Source: Cyanobium sp. Cruz-8D1 (GTDB taxonomy: Bacteria; Cyanobacteriota; Cyanobacteriia; PCC-6307; Cyanobiaceae). From it: DNA of 64,000 bases. The position numbers were made by a program, and so were the translations under genes. A model generated the notes under the pieces. The model did no database searches. It saw nothing but the letters and a program-made list of their open reading frames with translations, and was not told where the DNA came from. The DNA lies in the NCBI RefSeq assembly GCF_024345975.1, contig NZ_JAGQCD010000001.1:62001-126000 (forward strand). The letters run 5' to 3'. Below, one piece after another: positions 7,964 to 15,992 of the stretch. Every line of letters starts with the position of its first letter. Position 1 is the stretch's first letter.

Positions 7964-8627
7964 GGTAGAGCAGGGTCATGGCCTGGAGAGCATCGAAGGT
8001 GACCCCGTCCGGCAGGAAGACATAATTGACGTTGAAGCCCAGGGTCACGTTTTGGGTGACGTTGACATCGACGCCACCGGTGAGCATGGCGTTGGTCTGG
8101 CCGGTGGAATAGGTGTTGGTGGCGATGCCCCCGCCCAGATAGGGGGAGACCACCGAGCGGCGGAAGAGATCGAGGGTGAGGGGCAGCTGGAACGAGGTCT
8201 GGCCGTTGTAACGGCCAAGCACATCCCTGTTGCCGAAGATGACGCTTGGTCGTAGGGAGACCGCGAGAGTTTCGTTGAGTTTGTAACCCACCCGGCCTGT
8301 GAAAACACCGCTATTGGGAAGATCGCTGCCGAAATTGACACCGCCGCCGATTCCGTAGATGCCGACATTCTCAATGGGTTTGCCCTGGCGTGGAACGATC
8401 GCCAGTTCGGCTGGGTTGCGATTCGCAGGTATGGGCTGGTAATCCGGCGGCAGGGTGGCGGCGTCTGTCACGGGTTCCCAGCCGGCCGCGGCGGGCTCGG
8501 GCGCCACCGGTACCCAGGGCGCCGGACCGGCCGGAAGTGACTGGGCCCGAAGTGGTTGCAGCCCCAGGCCCAGGCATGTGAGGCCCATCAGGGCAAGGCC
8601 GCTGTGGTGGAGACCGTGACGCCTCAC
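7953..8627 (-). CDS. Small outer-membrane beta-barrel protein
   Basis: This is a 224-residue exported protein. The N-terminus (residues 1-29) is a signal peptide ending near LRAQS. A Pro/Ala linker (30-75) follows, then alternating strands with aromatic and small residues (GVFTGRVGYKL, LAVSLRPSVIF, TSFQLPLTLDLF, YLGGGIATN, MLTGGVDVNV, LGFNVNYVF) and the terminal LLYLRF. A C-terminal phenylalanine is the usual signal for outer-membrane assembly. The gene overlaps the upstream proline-rich gene by four bases and lies downstream of the Wza-type gene, so a role in polysaccharide export or surface attachment is plausible. No exact family is recognised. Confidence 0.75.
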   Translation of the reverse strand: MRRHGLHHSGLALMGLTCLGLGLQPLRAQSLPAGPAPWVPVAPEPAAAGWEPVTDAATLPPDYQPIPANRNPAELAIVPRQGKPIENVGIYGIGGGVNFGSDLPNSGVFTGRVGYKLNETLAVSLRPSVIFGNRDVLGRYNGQTSFQLPLTLDLFRRSVVSPYLGGGIATNTYSTGQTNAMLTGGVDVNVTQNVTLGFNVNYVFLPDGVTFDALQAMTLLYLRF

Positions 8628-9682
8628 TGCGGAGCCACCATGGAACCGCCGGCCCCTGCCGGCAACGGGGCGGCGGGCGGAACTTCGGCCGCGGGGGCTG
8701 CGGTAACCGGTGGGGGTGCGATCGGGGCACTCGCCACCGGCGCCACCTTGGCAGGGGCCGGTGTGGCCCGAATCTCAGCCGGGATCGGCTGCAGATTCAC
8801 CACCGTGGGGGTGACCGTTCCAGGGGCCTGGGCCGGCTGGCGCCTCGACCACTCCTTGATGTCCTCGATCACTGCGGGATCATCGGGTTTGCTGAGCACA
8901 TCCACGGTGCCATCCGCCTGAACGGCCAGCGGCACCTGGGTTGGTTTGCTGACACGGGTGGAGGGGACGTGGATCACGCGGCCCTGCTGAAGTTTGGCTG
9001 TCTTGGTGGGGGTCGGGGTCGGCAGGGTGCGGATGGCCTGGCGCATCGGCTCCCTCAGGCTCTGGGGCAGGGGGGCCATGGGATCTCCGCTTCTGGCCCA
9101 TCGGGCCCGCTCGGCCCTGGCCACCGGTGGCATGGCAGGGGCACCCAGGTCCTGAATGGTGAGCACGCCACCGAGCAGCTCGGAATTCGAGAAATTGCGT
9201 TGCAGCAGGGTCTTGGCGCTGCCCAGGCCGGTGGTGCCGAGAGAAGGGCCCTCGATGGTGAAGCTGGCCTTGGCGGTGCGGGCAGGGCTGGTGGTCCTGA
9301 GGGCGACGGCAGGGCGGCGACCCGGATCGGGCCTGGCTCGGGAGGAGTTGGAGGGACCGCTCAGGTCGAGACTGCGCGACAGCGGGGCATCCAGCAGCGA
9401 CCCGCTCTTCTCGGAGGCCGAACTGAGCACATGGCCAGTGGTAACGCCCAGATCCTCAAGCGGCGAAGGGGAGGCGCTGTCCGCCTTCTGGGCGGGTTCC
9501 TCGGGCAGCGAAGCGATCGCCTCAGCCGCGCCCTTGGGATCGGCGGGCTGGGGGATGGCCAGGTCCTTGATGGTGGCCTGCCAGCGATCGTGGGCATCGA
9601 TGGCCAGCAGGGGCAGCCAGATGGTGTGGCTCAGCAGAGCCCAGGCGATGGCCTTGCGGCTGATGGAGGGTTCGCGGTACAT
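8624..9682 (-). CDS. Membrane-anchored, proline/alanine-rich periplasmic protein
   Basis: This is a 352-residue protein with one likely N-terminal membrane segment (about residues 10-28, KAIAWALLSHTIWLPLLAI) and a long extracytoplasmic tail. The tail is rich in Pro, Ala, Ser and Thr, especially the last 60 residues, and has no catalytic motif I can see. The layout of a short cytoplasmic end, one helix and a long extended spacer resembles TonB-like or periplasm-spanning adaptors. This is a comparison of shape, not homology. The stop overlaps the start of the beta-barrel gene by four bases (ATGA). It lies 53 bases after the Wza-type gene, so the three are probably one operon. Confidence 0.65.
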   Translation of the reverse strand: MYREPSISRKAIAWALLSHTIWLPLLAIDAHDRWQATIKDLAIPQPADPKGAAEAIASLPEEPAQKADSASPSPLEDLGVTTGHVLSSASEKSGSLLDAPLSRSLDLSGPSNSSRARPDPGRRPAVALRTTSPARTAKASFTIEGPSLGTTGLGSAKTLLQRNFSNSELLGGVLTIQDLGAPAMPPVARAERARWARSGDPMAPLPQSLREPMRQAIRTLPTPTPTKTAKLQQGRVIHVPSTRVSKPTQVPLAVQADGTVDVLSKPDDPAVIEDIKEWSRRQPAQAPGTVTPTVVNLQPIPAEIRATPAPAKVAPVASAPIAPPPVTAAPAAEVPPAAPLPAGAGGSMVAPQ

Positions 9683-9735
9683 GGCTGTCGGTAGAGGCGG
9701 CTTTGGGTAGAAACAGGTGGCTGATGCAGCGGAGG

Positions 9736-10974
9736 TCAGCGGAAGTTGCTGTTTCTGTTGCCGTTGAATGTATCTCGGAAGAAATAATAGGAACTGGCGG
9801 CCTGACTGAGGGGAACGATGACCTGGTTGATGACGTCGATGGCCTCGGCGTAGAAGGTGCGGTTCACGATGATCGTGTCCCGGTCCCGCAGCGGAGGATT
9901 CAGCCCCTTGGAGACGCCGATCCCGTCCCTGTAACTGAACACTTCACGGGTGGTGGTGCCGTTGCGGTTGAGTCGGACGAGCTCGATATCGTTCTTGTTG
10001 GCCCGCCAGTTCTCAGCGCCTCCGGCCCGGAAAATGGCTTCCGCCAGGGGGGTGTTGGCGGGCACGCTGATGGTGCCGGGGCTCCTGACTTCACCGATCA
10101 CAGAAACACTGATAGTCGCCGGGGCCAGGTTCGTGGCGCCGATCTGAAGAATCTCCTCCGGAATCAGCTCTTCGGTGCGGCCGATGACGATCGTGTCGCC
10201 GTCGAAAAGGATGGGGTTCTGGCGTTGGTTGCCCGCCTGGAACACCTGGGCCAGGTTGAGCACGGTCTGTTTCTGGCTGCCATCCGGGCCAGCCAGACGC
10301 CGCAGCAGAATCTTGCGGATGTCGGCATTGAGGGTGACCCCCCCGGCCGTCTGTATCGCGGAAACCGGCGTGGAATAGCTAGGCAGCGGGTACAAACCCG
10401 GCCGGCCCACTTCGCCGATGATGGTCACCTTGACGGGGCGGGGCGCGGTCAGGCTGAGGATGAGCTCAGGACGTACGAGCTGCTTGGAGTACAGGGAGGT
10501 GAGCCAGCGGGTGGCCTGGCCGATGGTGAGACCGGTGAGCTGGACTGATCCCAGCAGCGACAGGGTGGAGGTGCCATCGGGAAGGATGACGACAGGGCCA
10601 CCGATGGCGGAGGCGGAGGGATCGGTGAAAGTGAGCTGCAGACCATCCCCGGGTCCGAGCACATAAAGATCGTTGTAGACCTCCGTTACCGAGAGGGGTA
10701 GTGGCGCCGAGGAGGAAGGGCCGCTGCCGGGGTTGGCACTGACGAAGGCACCCGATCCCCTCCAAGGGGTCTGGGGGGAGAGTTCCTGGGGTACCGAAGC
10801 CCTCAGGCCGGCCGGGGCGAACACCATACCGGTGAGACCCACAAGGCCCAGGGCGGAAAGACGTTTCCGGATCGCCCGACGTCGCAGAGCTGGAGAGGCG
10901 GACAACTGTTCAGTGGCCTGGCCCGAGCCGCCAGCGGCCCTCTGTTGTACAGATGATCTGGGATGGAAAGCCAC
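9736..10974 (-). CDS. Wza-type polysaccharide export protein (OPX family)
   Basis: OPX proteins form the outer-membrane or periplasmic channel for capsule and exopolysaccharide export and work with Wzc-type kinases. The 412-residue protein has a hydrophobic export signal (about 38-58). A Poly_export domain follows from about residue 100 (YVLGPGDGLQLTF, ILPDGTSTLSLLGSVQLTGLT). Two SLBB-type repeats follow (VTIIGEVGRPGLYPLP and VSVIGEVRSPGTISVP). A C-terminal region extends to YYFFRDTFNGN. There is no lipobox cysteine at the signal, unlike E. coli Wza. The start is GTG at 10974. It is divergent from the tyrosine kinase gene with a 100-base shared promoter region. Confidence 0.88.
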   Translation of the reverse strand: MAFHPRSSVQQRAAGGSGQATEQLSASPALRRRAIRKRLSALGLVGLTGMVFAPAGLRASVPQELSPQTPWRGSGAFVSANPGSGPSSSAPLPLSVTEVYNDLYVLGPGDGLQLTFTDPSASAIGGPVVILPDGTSTLSLLGSVQLTGLTIGQATRWLTSLYSKQLVRPELILSLTAPRPVKVTIIGEVGRPGLYPLPSYSTPVSAIQTAGGVTLNADIRKILLRRLAGPDGSQKQTVLNLAQVFQAGNQRQNPILFDGDTIVIGRTEELIPEEILQIGATNLAPATISVSVIGEVRSPGTISVPANTPLAEAIFRAGGAENWRANKNDIELVRLNRNGTTTREVFSYRDGIGVSKGLNPPLRDRDTIIVNRTFYAEAIDVINQVIVPLSQAASSYYFFRDTFNGNRNSNFR

Positions 10975-11074
10975 CGATGGTCATTAATCGGGCCCTCACC
11001 ATAGACGGCCTCGTCAAGGGGCGTTCTCGGGCGGTTGCCATTACGATCGGCACAAGTTTCTCCCCAGTTCATAC
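10975..11074. promoter_or_regulatory. Shared upstream region of the Wza-type and Wzc-type genes
   Basis: This 100-base gap separates two divergent GTG-started export genes and must hold both promoters unless they lie inside coding sequence. It contains an AT-rich patch (GTCATTAATC near 10980) and TTGCCATTACGATC near 11035. No consensus promoter or operator can be assigned confidently. Confidence 0.4.
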
Positions 11075-13660
11075 GTGACGACGACGGGTGCTCCTCCTGA
11101 GACCTTTCCGGGTGGAACGCCTCGCCCGCAGTCCCTTCCCCCCATGGCCGGTCCCGGGCCCAGCCTTCCCCAGGCTTTCGATCCGGCGCTCCAGAGTCCA
11201 CTGAGCCCGACGGGCGAGGGGCAGTCGGGGGGGGGAGGGGTGGGCGGTCTGGTCCGGACTGTCAAGCGGCGCCAATCCGTCTTCCTGGTCACCTTCGCCG
11301 TCGTTACCGGCGTCCTGGCGATCAACACCCTGAGGCAGCGCATCTTCTCACCCGTCTATAAGGGCGGGTTTCAGCTGCAGATCAGCAACCCCTTCGACAA
11401 TCCCGGCGACGGCGGCGGCGCTGGATCGGTGGAAAGCATCGCCCGTAGTGAAATCAAGACGGACGTGCCCAGCCTCATCGTTTTGATGCGCAGTCCCCTG
11501 TTGCTCGGACCTGTCGCCCAGCGTCAGGGTGTGCCGCTGGGCGACCTCGAAAGCAACCTCTCCATCGACCAGGCGTCTGCTCAGGTTGACAACGTTCTCA
11601 ATGTTTCCCTGCGCTGGCCCGATCCCGCCAAGGGCAAGGTGATTCTGCGTCAGCTGGCGAAGGATTACACCGCCTTCTCTCTCACCCAGCGCCAGGCTGC
11701 CGTCAACTCCGGTGTCCGATTCCTGGATCAACAGGCCCCGGCGATCGAGTCCCGGGTTCAGAAGCTCTCCCAGGAGATGCTCAAGTTCCGCCAACGCAAC
11801 AACTTCGTCGACCCCGCCACCGCGGCCGGTCAGATCCTCGGAGCCCGTGAAGGGCTGGTCAACCAGCTGCGCACCCTTCAGAACGAGCAGGTGCAACTGG
11901 ACAGCCAACTGACATCGATCCAGACCGGCAAGCTGCAGTTCACCCCCAGTGGCGCCCCTACCGCCCTCGAGCAGCTCGGCCGCAACAGCGTTCTCGTTCC
12001 GGGCCGGGCCTCCTCCTCCGGCGCCGAGGCCTCCAGGGAAACCACCACCCCCCTCGACCTGCTCAACCAGTTCGAGCAGGAGCTGGCCACCGCCAAAGGT
12101 ACGTACAAGGAGAATTCCCCGATCGTTCAGTCCCTGCTGGCGAGACGCAACCAACTGCTGCCCGTGGTCCAGCGCCAAGCCGCGGATGCCGTGAAGGCCA
12201 GGCTGCTCTCCAACGTGGCCCAGCAGGATGAAATCAACCGCCAGATCCTGCTTCTCAGTGAGAACTTCCGGAACAATCCGCGGAAGATGTCGGAGTTCGA
12301 AAACATCAACCAACGACTGGCCATCGCCAGAGAGCAGTACTCCTCCTACATCCAGGCCAGGGAGCGTTACCGGCTCGAGATCGCCCGTTCGATTTCACCC
12401 TGGGAAGTGATCGGCCCCCCCGATTTCGGCAGCAGCCCGGTGGAGCCCAACATCCAACGCAATCTGCTGCGCGCCATTATGCTCGGCCTGTTGGCCGGGC
12501 TCGGTGCAGCCATCCTCAGGGAGAAGACGGACAACGTCTTCCATACCCCCATGGAGGTGGAAAAGGAACTCCAGCTGCCCGTGTTGGGCCTGATTCCCTA
12601 TCTCCCCTTGGAGCCCGGTGTCGACATCGCCACCAGCATCTCCAAGATGTCCTCCAGCGAGCGCTTTGCGATCAAGGAGTCTCTCCGGAGCCTGTTCACC
12701 ACCTTCCGCCTGCTTCGCGCCGACAGCAACATCCGGATGGTTGGAGTCACCTCCTCCACCCAGGGGGAAGGTAAATCCACCGCTGTCGCGGTTTTTGCCC
12801 GAACCCTGGCCGACCTTGGCCTGAAGGTGCTCGTCGTCGATTCCGACATGCGTCTGCCGATGCAGGCCAGGTATCTGGGCGTGGAACAGGGGGATGGCCT
12901 GTCCACCCTGCTGTCCGATTCCGCTCGAAAGCCTACGGAGTTCATTCACACCGTTGCCGAGAACATGGATGTGCTTTCTGCCGGTCCGAAGCCGCCCGAT
13001 CCTGCCAAGCTGCTGAACTCCAGCCGGTGCAAGGATGTCATGATGGAAATTCGTGCGCTTCCCGGCTACGACATCATCGTCGTGGATGCGCCTCCCTGTC
13101 TGATGCTGGCCGATCCAATCCTCCTCGGTGAGAAACTGGATGGCATTTTGTTCCTTGTCGGACTGGGCAAAGTGAGCCGGGAGCTGGCCCCCCAGGCGAG
13201 CCGCCGCATCCGGGCTTCCGGGGTCGATGTGCTCGGCATCATCTGCAACCAGGTGAATTTCCCGAGCCGCCTCAACGATTACGGCTACGAATACGGTTAC
13301 TACTATCACTACGCCTATGCATCGGCGTCCGGCTACGCGAAGAGTGCCACCGAGCCCTCCTCTGGCGGTTTCGGCAGTTACGTCCAGCGCTATCGCGACA
13401 GCTACATGAAGGGTGCCGCCACCAATACCTATGTCAGCTCCCGCTACATCGAGGGAGAATCCGACGTCAAGACGTATTTCCGGGACGAGGCGGGTCAGCC
13501 CTCCGGGCCACCTGCCTCCAACGGGGGCAACCTCCCCAGCACCGGCAGCCGTTCCGTGCCTCCTGCCGAAAGGGTCCCATCCCGTCGCCATCGCCAGGAT
13601 GATGCCTCCGGTGATGGGCTGATCAGTTGGTTGAGGAAGCGATTCGGCAACAGGGGCTGA
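11075..13660 (+). CDS. Wzc/GumC-type chain-length regulator and tyrosine autokinase
   Basis: This is an 861-residue fused co-polymerase and BY-kinase that controls chain length and export through the Wza-type channel. The first membrane helix lies near residues 68-86 (VFLVTFAVVTGVLAI). A long periplasmic Wzz-like and coiled-coil region follows, then a second helix near 466-485 (AIMLGLLAGLGAAIL). The cytoplasmic kinase has Walker A GEGKS (564-568), Walker A' VVDSDMR (about 587) and Walker B IIVVDAP (about 665). A tyrosine-rich segment (about 734-752) provides the autophosphorylation cluster. A further 100 residues, poorly conserved and Ser/Gly-rich, close the protein. GTG 11075 is used; ATG 11144 is an alternative. 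Confidence 0.92.
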   Translation: MTTTGAPPETFPGGTPRPQSLPPMAGPGPSLPQAFDPALQSPLSPTGEGQSGGGGVGGLVRTVKRRQSVFLVTFAVVTGVLAINTLRQRIFSPVYKGGFQLQISNPFDNPGDGGGAGSVESIARSEIKTDVPSLIVLMRSPLLLGPVAQRQGVPLGDLESNLSIDQASAQVDNVLNVSLRWPDPAKGKVILRQLAKDYTAFSLTQRQAAVNSGVRFLDQQAPAIESRVQKLSQEMLKFRQRNNFVDPATAAGQILGAREGLVNQLRTLQNEQVQLDSQLTSIQTGKLQFTPSGAPTALEQLGRNSVLVPGRASSSGAEASRETTTPLDLLNQFEQELATAKGTYKENSPIVQSLLARRNQLLPVVQRQAADAVKARLLSNVAQQDEINRQILLLSENFRNNPRKMSEFENINQRLAIAREQYSSYIQARERYRLEIARSISPWEVIGPPDFGSSPVEPNIQRNLLRAIMLGLLAGLGAAILREKTDNVFHTPMEVEKELQLPVLGLIPYLPLEPGVDIATSISKMSSSERFAIKESLRSLFTTFRLLRADSNIRMVGVTSSTQGEGKSTAVAVFARTLADLGLKVLVVDSDMRLPMQARYLGVEQGDGLSTLLSDSARKPTEFIHTVAENMDVLSAGPKPPDPAKLLNSSRCKDVMMEIRALPGYDIIVVDAPPCLMLADPILLGEKLDGILFLVGLGKVSRELAPQASRRIRASGVDVLGIICNQVNFPSRLNDYGYEYGYYYHYAYASASGYAKSATEPSSGGFGSYVQRYRDSYMKGAATNTYVSSRYIEGESDVKTYFRDEAGQPSGPPASNGGNLPSTGSRSVPPAERVPSRRHRQDDASGDGLISWLRKRFGNRG
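11227..11235 (+). repeat. Homopolymeric G9 tract inside the tyrosine-kinase gene
   Basis: Nine consecutive G residues encode Gly codons at about residues 52-54 of the kinase, before the first membrane helix. Slippage by one base would truncate the protein. Phase variation is only a possibility. Confidence 0.6.
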
Positions 13661-13669
13661 GCCGCCGAT

Positions 13670-14221
13670 TCACCCCTGACGGACATCTGTCCTCCCAGGC
13701 CTGGAGGACAGGATGACATCCAGCATCACCAGGTGGTCGTAGATGGGCATGGCCATGGGGTGGCAGCGTCGGACCCAGGCCAGGGCAGCGAGCATGTCGA
13801 TGCCGCGCAGGCGGGCCGTGAGTCCCACGGCCAGCAAGGGTGAGCGTTCGTAACCCGCCATGCAATGCAGGTAGACGGGAGAGGCGTCGTTCACCAGGGC
13901 TTCGGCCCTGGCCAAGGCCAGGGCCAGCCTGGTTGCCTGCATCGGCTCCTGCTGCCGATGATCGGGAAGCGAGATCCGGTCGCTCGACCATCCGGGCGGC
14001 AGGATCAGTCCGGTTTCTTCTTCCGGGTAGCAGCAGCTGAAGCGGCTGCGGAAACCGGCCTGTGCCAGCTGCTGCCAGTGCCTGTCGGAGCGTGGCATCG
14101 GACCGACCGCCAGCCGATTGCTGAGTATCCAGCTGCAGGGCAGGGAGCGCTCCAGCAGCGGCTGGTCTGACCTTTCCGCCTCCCCTAGCCTCTGCAGAAT
14201 CCGCCGCAGGATGCCGACCAC
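13670..14221 (-). CDS. Dual-specificity-type protein phosphatase
   Basis: This is a 183-residue cysteine-based phosphatase. The active-site loop is HCMAGYERS, matching HCxxGxxRS, with the nucleophile Cys120 and Arg126. Asp87 in the segment LPDHR is about 33 residues upstream, where dual-specificity phosphatases place their general acid. The N-terminal part WILSNRLAVGPMPRSDRHWQQL has the usual start of this fold. The GTG start at 14221 is used. It lies tail to tail with the tyrosine autokinase, only 9 bases apart, so it is the natural candidate to reverse phosphorylation of the kinase. It replaces the low-molecular-weight phosphatase (Wzb) found in classical capsule loci, which is absent here. 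Confidence 0.83.
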   Translation of the reverse strand: MVGILRRILQRLGEAERSDQPLLERSLPCSWILSNRLAVGPMPRSDRHWQQLAQAGFRSRFSCCYPEEETGLILPPGWSSDRISLPDHRQQEPMQATRLALALARAEALVNDASPVYLHCMAGYERSPLLAVGLTARLRGIDMLAALAWVRRCHPMAMPIYDHLVMLDVILSSRPGRTDVRQG

Positions 14222-14388
14222 TAGACGATCACCTGAGCGCTTGTGCTGTCCTCAGGCTGCTGGGCGGCCCCAGGAAGGCAGTGGGTTGTGGGTGTGGGTG
14301 TGAGGGTGATGGGGTAAGGATGCGTCGGGAGATGGGAATCGGGAAGCTGGCGGGGCGGTTGCCGGTCTGGCAGGTGGTTCCCCCTGGC
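14222..14388. other. G-rich intergenic region upstream of the phosphatase
   Basis: This 167-base gap lies between the phosphatase start and the end of the exosortase-associated gene, both on the minus strand. It has no ORF. It contains a five-run G tract on the plus strand (14283-14314), described separately, and must hold the phosphatase promoter. Confidence 0.5.
14283..14314 (+). other. Potential G-quadruplex motif
   Basis: Five runs of at least three G occur at 14283-14285, 14290-14292, 14296-14298, 14304-14306 and 14311-14314, with loops of 4, 3, 5 and 4 bases. This fits the standard intramolecular G4 pattern. It lies in the template strand upstream of the phosphatase gene. Confidence 0.6.
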
Positions 14389-15057
14389 CTAGCCCTGGGA
14401 TCGAAGCACCGGCTCCACCAGGTCGAGCACCTGCCGCCACAGGCGATCAGAGGGTGGTTCCCCTTTGGGCCCGCGCAGACTGATCAAGGTGCAGGCATAG
14501 GTGCGGTTGGGCTCGAGTCCGATCACACGCGCGACAGCGGAATCGATGCCGCTGGAGAGTCGGTCGGCATTGGCGGCGAGTTGGTCTCGCGTCACCCCAA
14601 AGGAGCGAACCAAACCAGGTCCGCTCACCAGGCAGGTCTGGAAGACCGGTTGATCCTGAGCCAGTCCTGACGCCGTTGGTACCGGTGTGTCGATGAGGCG
14701 ACGCTTGCTCAGGTCCAGGCTTGGCTGCGCTCGTCCCATGGTGCTGGTCTGAAAGTTGAACCGCTGGCGCACGGTTCCATTCATCAGGGTGAGTTCAAAC
14801 CCTCCTTGCAGGGGGAAAACGAGTGGTGCGGAGGTGGCAAGTTCATAGCTGCGCTTTGCCGGCCAAGGGGGAGTGGAGGACGGGCGATGGGTTGGGGAGA
14901 GGAGCAGGGCTCCATGCAGCCCTGCTTCCAGCTGCTTGGCGGGCAGGGGGCCTGGAGCCGCTTGCCAACGTGGCAAAACGATCGCCTGGGTGGCCAGGAG
15001 TGCACTGACGGCGGCGAGTGTGCCGTACCACCGCACCAGCAGCCAAGGAGTGATCAT
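14389..15057 (-). CDS. Cyanoexosortase A system-associated protein
   Basis: This is a 222-residue protein with one N-terminal membrane helix (about 8-30, GTLAAVSALLATQAIVLP) and an extracytoplasmic domain. It matches the pattern of the EpsI-like partners encoded directly after cyanobacterial exosortases. Typical parts are a strand-rich middle (PLQGGFELTLMNGTVRQRFNFQ), a conserved cysteine segment FQTCLVSGPG, and a C-terminal NRTYACTLISL. Its exact role is unknown; EpsI-type proteins may help substrate handling. ATG at 15057 overlaps the exosortase stop by four bases, which supports the pairing. The family assignment rests mainly on this context and on the overall pattern. Confidence 0.78.
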   Translation of the reverse strand: MITPWLLVRWYGTLAAVSALLATQAIVLPRWQAAPGPLPAKQLEAGLHGALLLSPTHRPSSTPPWPAKRSYELATSAPLVFPLQGGFELTLMNGTVRQRFNFQTSTMGRAQPSLDLSKRRLIDTPVPTASGLAQDQPVFQTCLVSGPGLVRSFGVTRDQLAANADRLSSGIDSAVARVIGLEPNRTYACTLISLRGPKGEPPSDRLWRQVLDLVEPVLRSQG

Positions 15058-15992
15058 GTTCGGCCCTGCTGTGGTGGTGTGGCGGGAAGCGGAGGCAGTT
15101 CCCTTTCCAGCAGGCGCATGTAGACCATGCCGAACATGAGGACGGCCACGCCGGAAAAGATCAGGGATCCCGTGCTCTCGTGGAAGAAATCGAACCACCA
15201 GCTTCCCTTGGAGTGGCCATTGCCCGCGAAGACGGCCAGCAGGGCGATGCGGAAGGTGTTGCTGATCAGCCCGATCAGCGGCGCCATCACTAACAGCAGG
15301 CAGCGACTGGTCCAGGAACGGATCGGGAAGGCCAACAGGAAGATGACGCCGACGCAGAGGATCTGGGCCATCATGTCGAGACCGTTGCAAGGCCCGAGCA
15401 CCCTCACGCCCCCCCCTGGCAGCAGCACGCTGCGGGCGTTGACGATCACGTCTAGCCCCAGGATGCTCAGCCACAGGCCGGAGACCCGGGCGGTGACCAG
15501 GCTGATGGGCGCCTCTGGCAGGATTCGCATCAACAGGGCGAAGCCAGGCAACAGCATCAGGCAGAGCAGGGGATCGCGGAAACGGCCCAGGTTGGCTGGC
15601 TTCTCGGCCATCAGGCCCAGGGCGAGCCCACCAATGGGCGCGAGGCCGAACAGGAGGCCGTCCCAGTGCAGGATCACCGCCGAGCGGGTCAGTACCCACA
15701 CCAGGAGCACGGTGCCGATGATCAACCCCCAGGCGGCGGGCCGGGGTTCAAGGTCTTCAAACTGATCCTCCATGCAGATCACCGCTCCTCCCCACACCAG
15801 CAAAGCGAACACGGTGATGTGCTCACTCTGACTGCTCTGGAAGACGGCGATGTTCTGGACCGCCACGGCTGCGGACAGGGCCAGCCAGAGATTGCGGGGC
15901 GTCGGAGGGGGAATGGCAGGAATGGATGCCAGCCAGGATGGGGGAAGTTTCAGGAGCAGCGCCTTGGTCAGACGCTTGGCGATGTTGCTCAT
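15054..15992 (-). CDS. Cyanoexosortase (integral-membrane transpeptidase-like)
   Basis: Exosortases are polytopic membrane proteins that recognise PEP-CTERM tails, remove them and transfer the protein to a surface anchor. The 312-residue protein has about eight hydrophobic segments. The family triad is complete: Cys202 in GPCNGLDMM, Arg248 in NTFRIALLA and His271 in FFHESTGSL. The N-terminal about 35 residues are basic and cytoplasmic. It overlaps the sugar dehydratase upstream (ATGA) and its partner downstream (ATGA). No PEP-CTERM substrate is encoded in the window, so the clients must be elsewhere in the genome. Confidence 0.92.
   Translation of the reverse strand: MSNIAKRLTKALLLKLPPSWLASIPAIPPPTPRNLWLALSAAVAVQNIAVFQSSQSEHITVFALLVWGGAVICMEDQFEDLEPRPAAWGLIIGTVLLVWVLTRSAVILHWDGLLFGLAPIGGLALGLMAEKPANLGRFRDPLLCLMLLPGFALLMRILPEAPISLVTARVSGLWLSILGLDVIVNARSVLLPGGGVRVLGPCNGLDMMAQILCVGVIFLLAFPIRSWTSRCLLLVMAPLIGLISNTFRIALLAVFAGNGHSKGSWWFDFFHESTGSLIFSGVAVLMFGMVYMRLLERELPPLPATPPQQGRT

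Noticed and set aside
12395-13591. 398-codon minus-strand frame within the tyrosine kinase gene
   Set aside because: The plus strand encodes Walker motifs and the tyrosine cluster; the opposite frame has no protein-like pattern.
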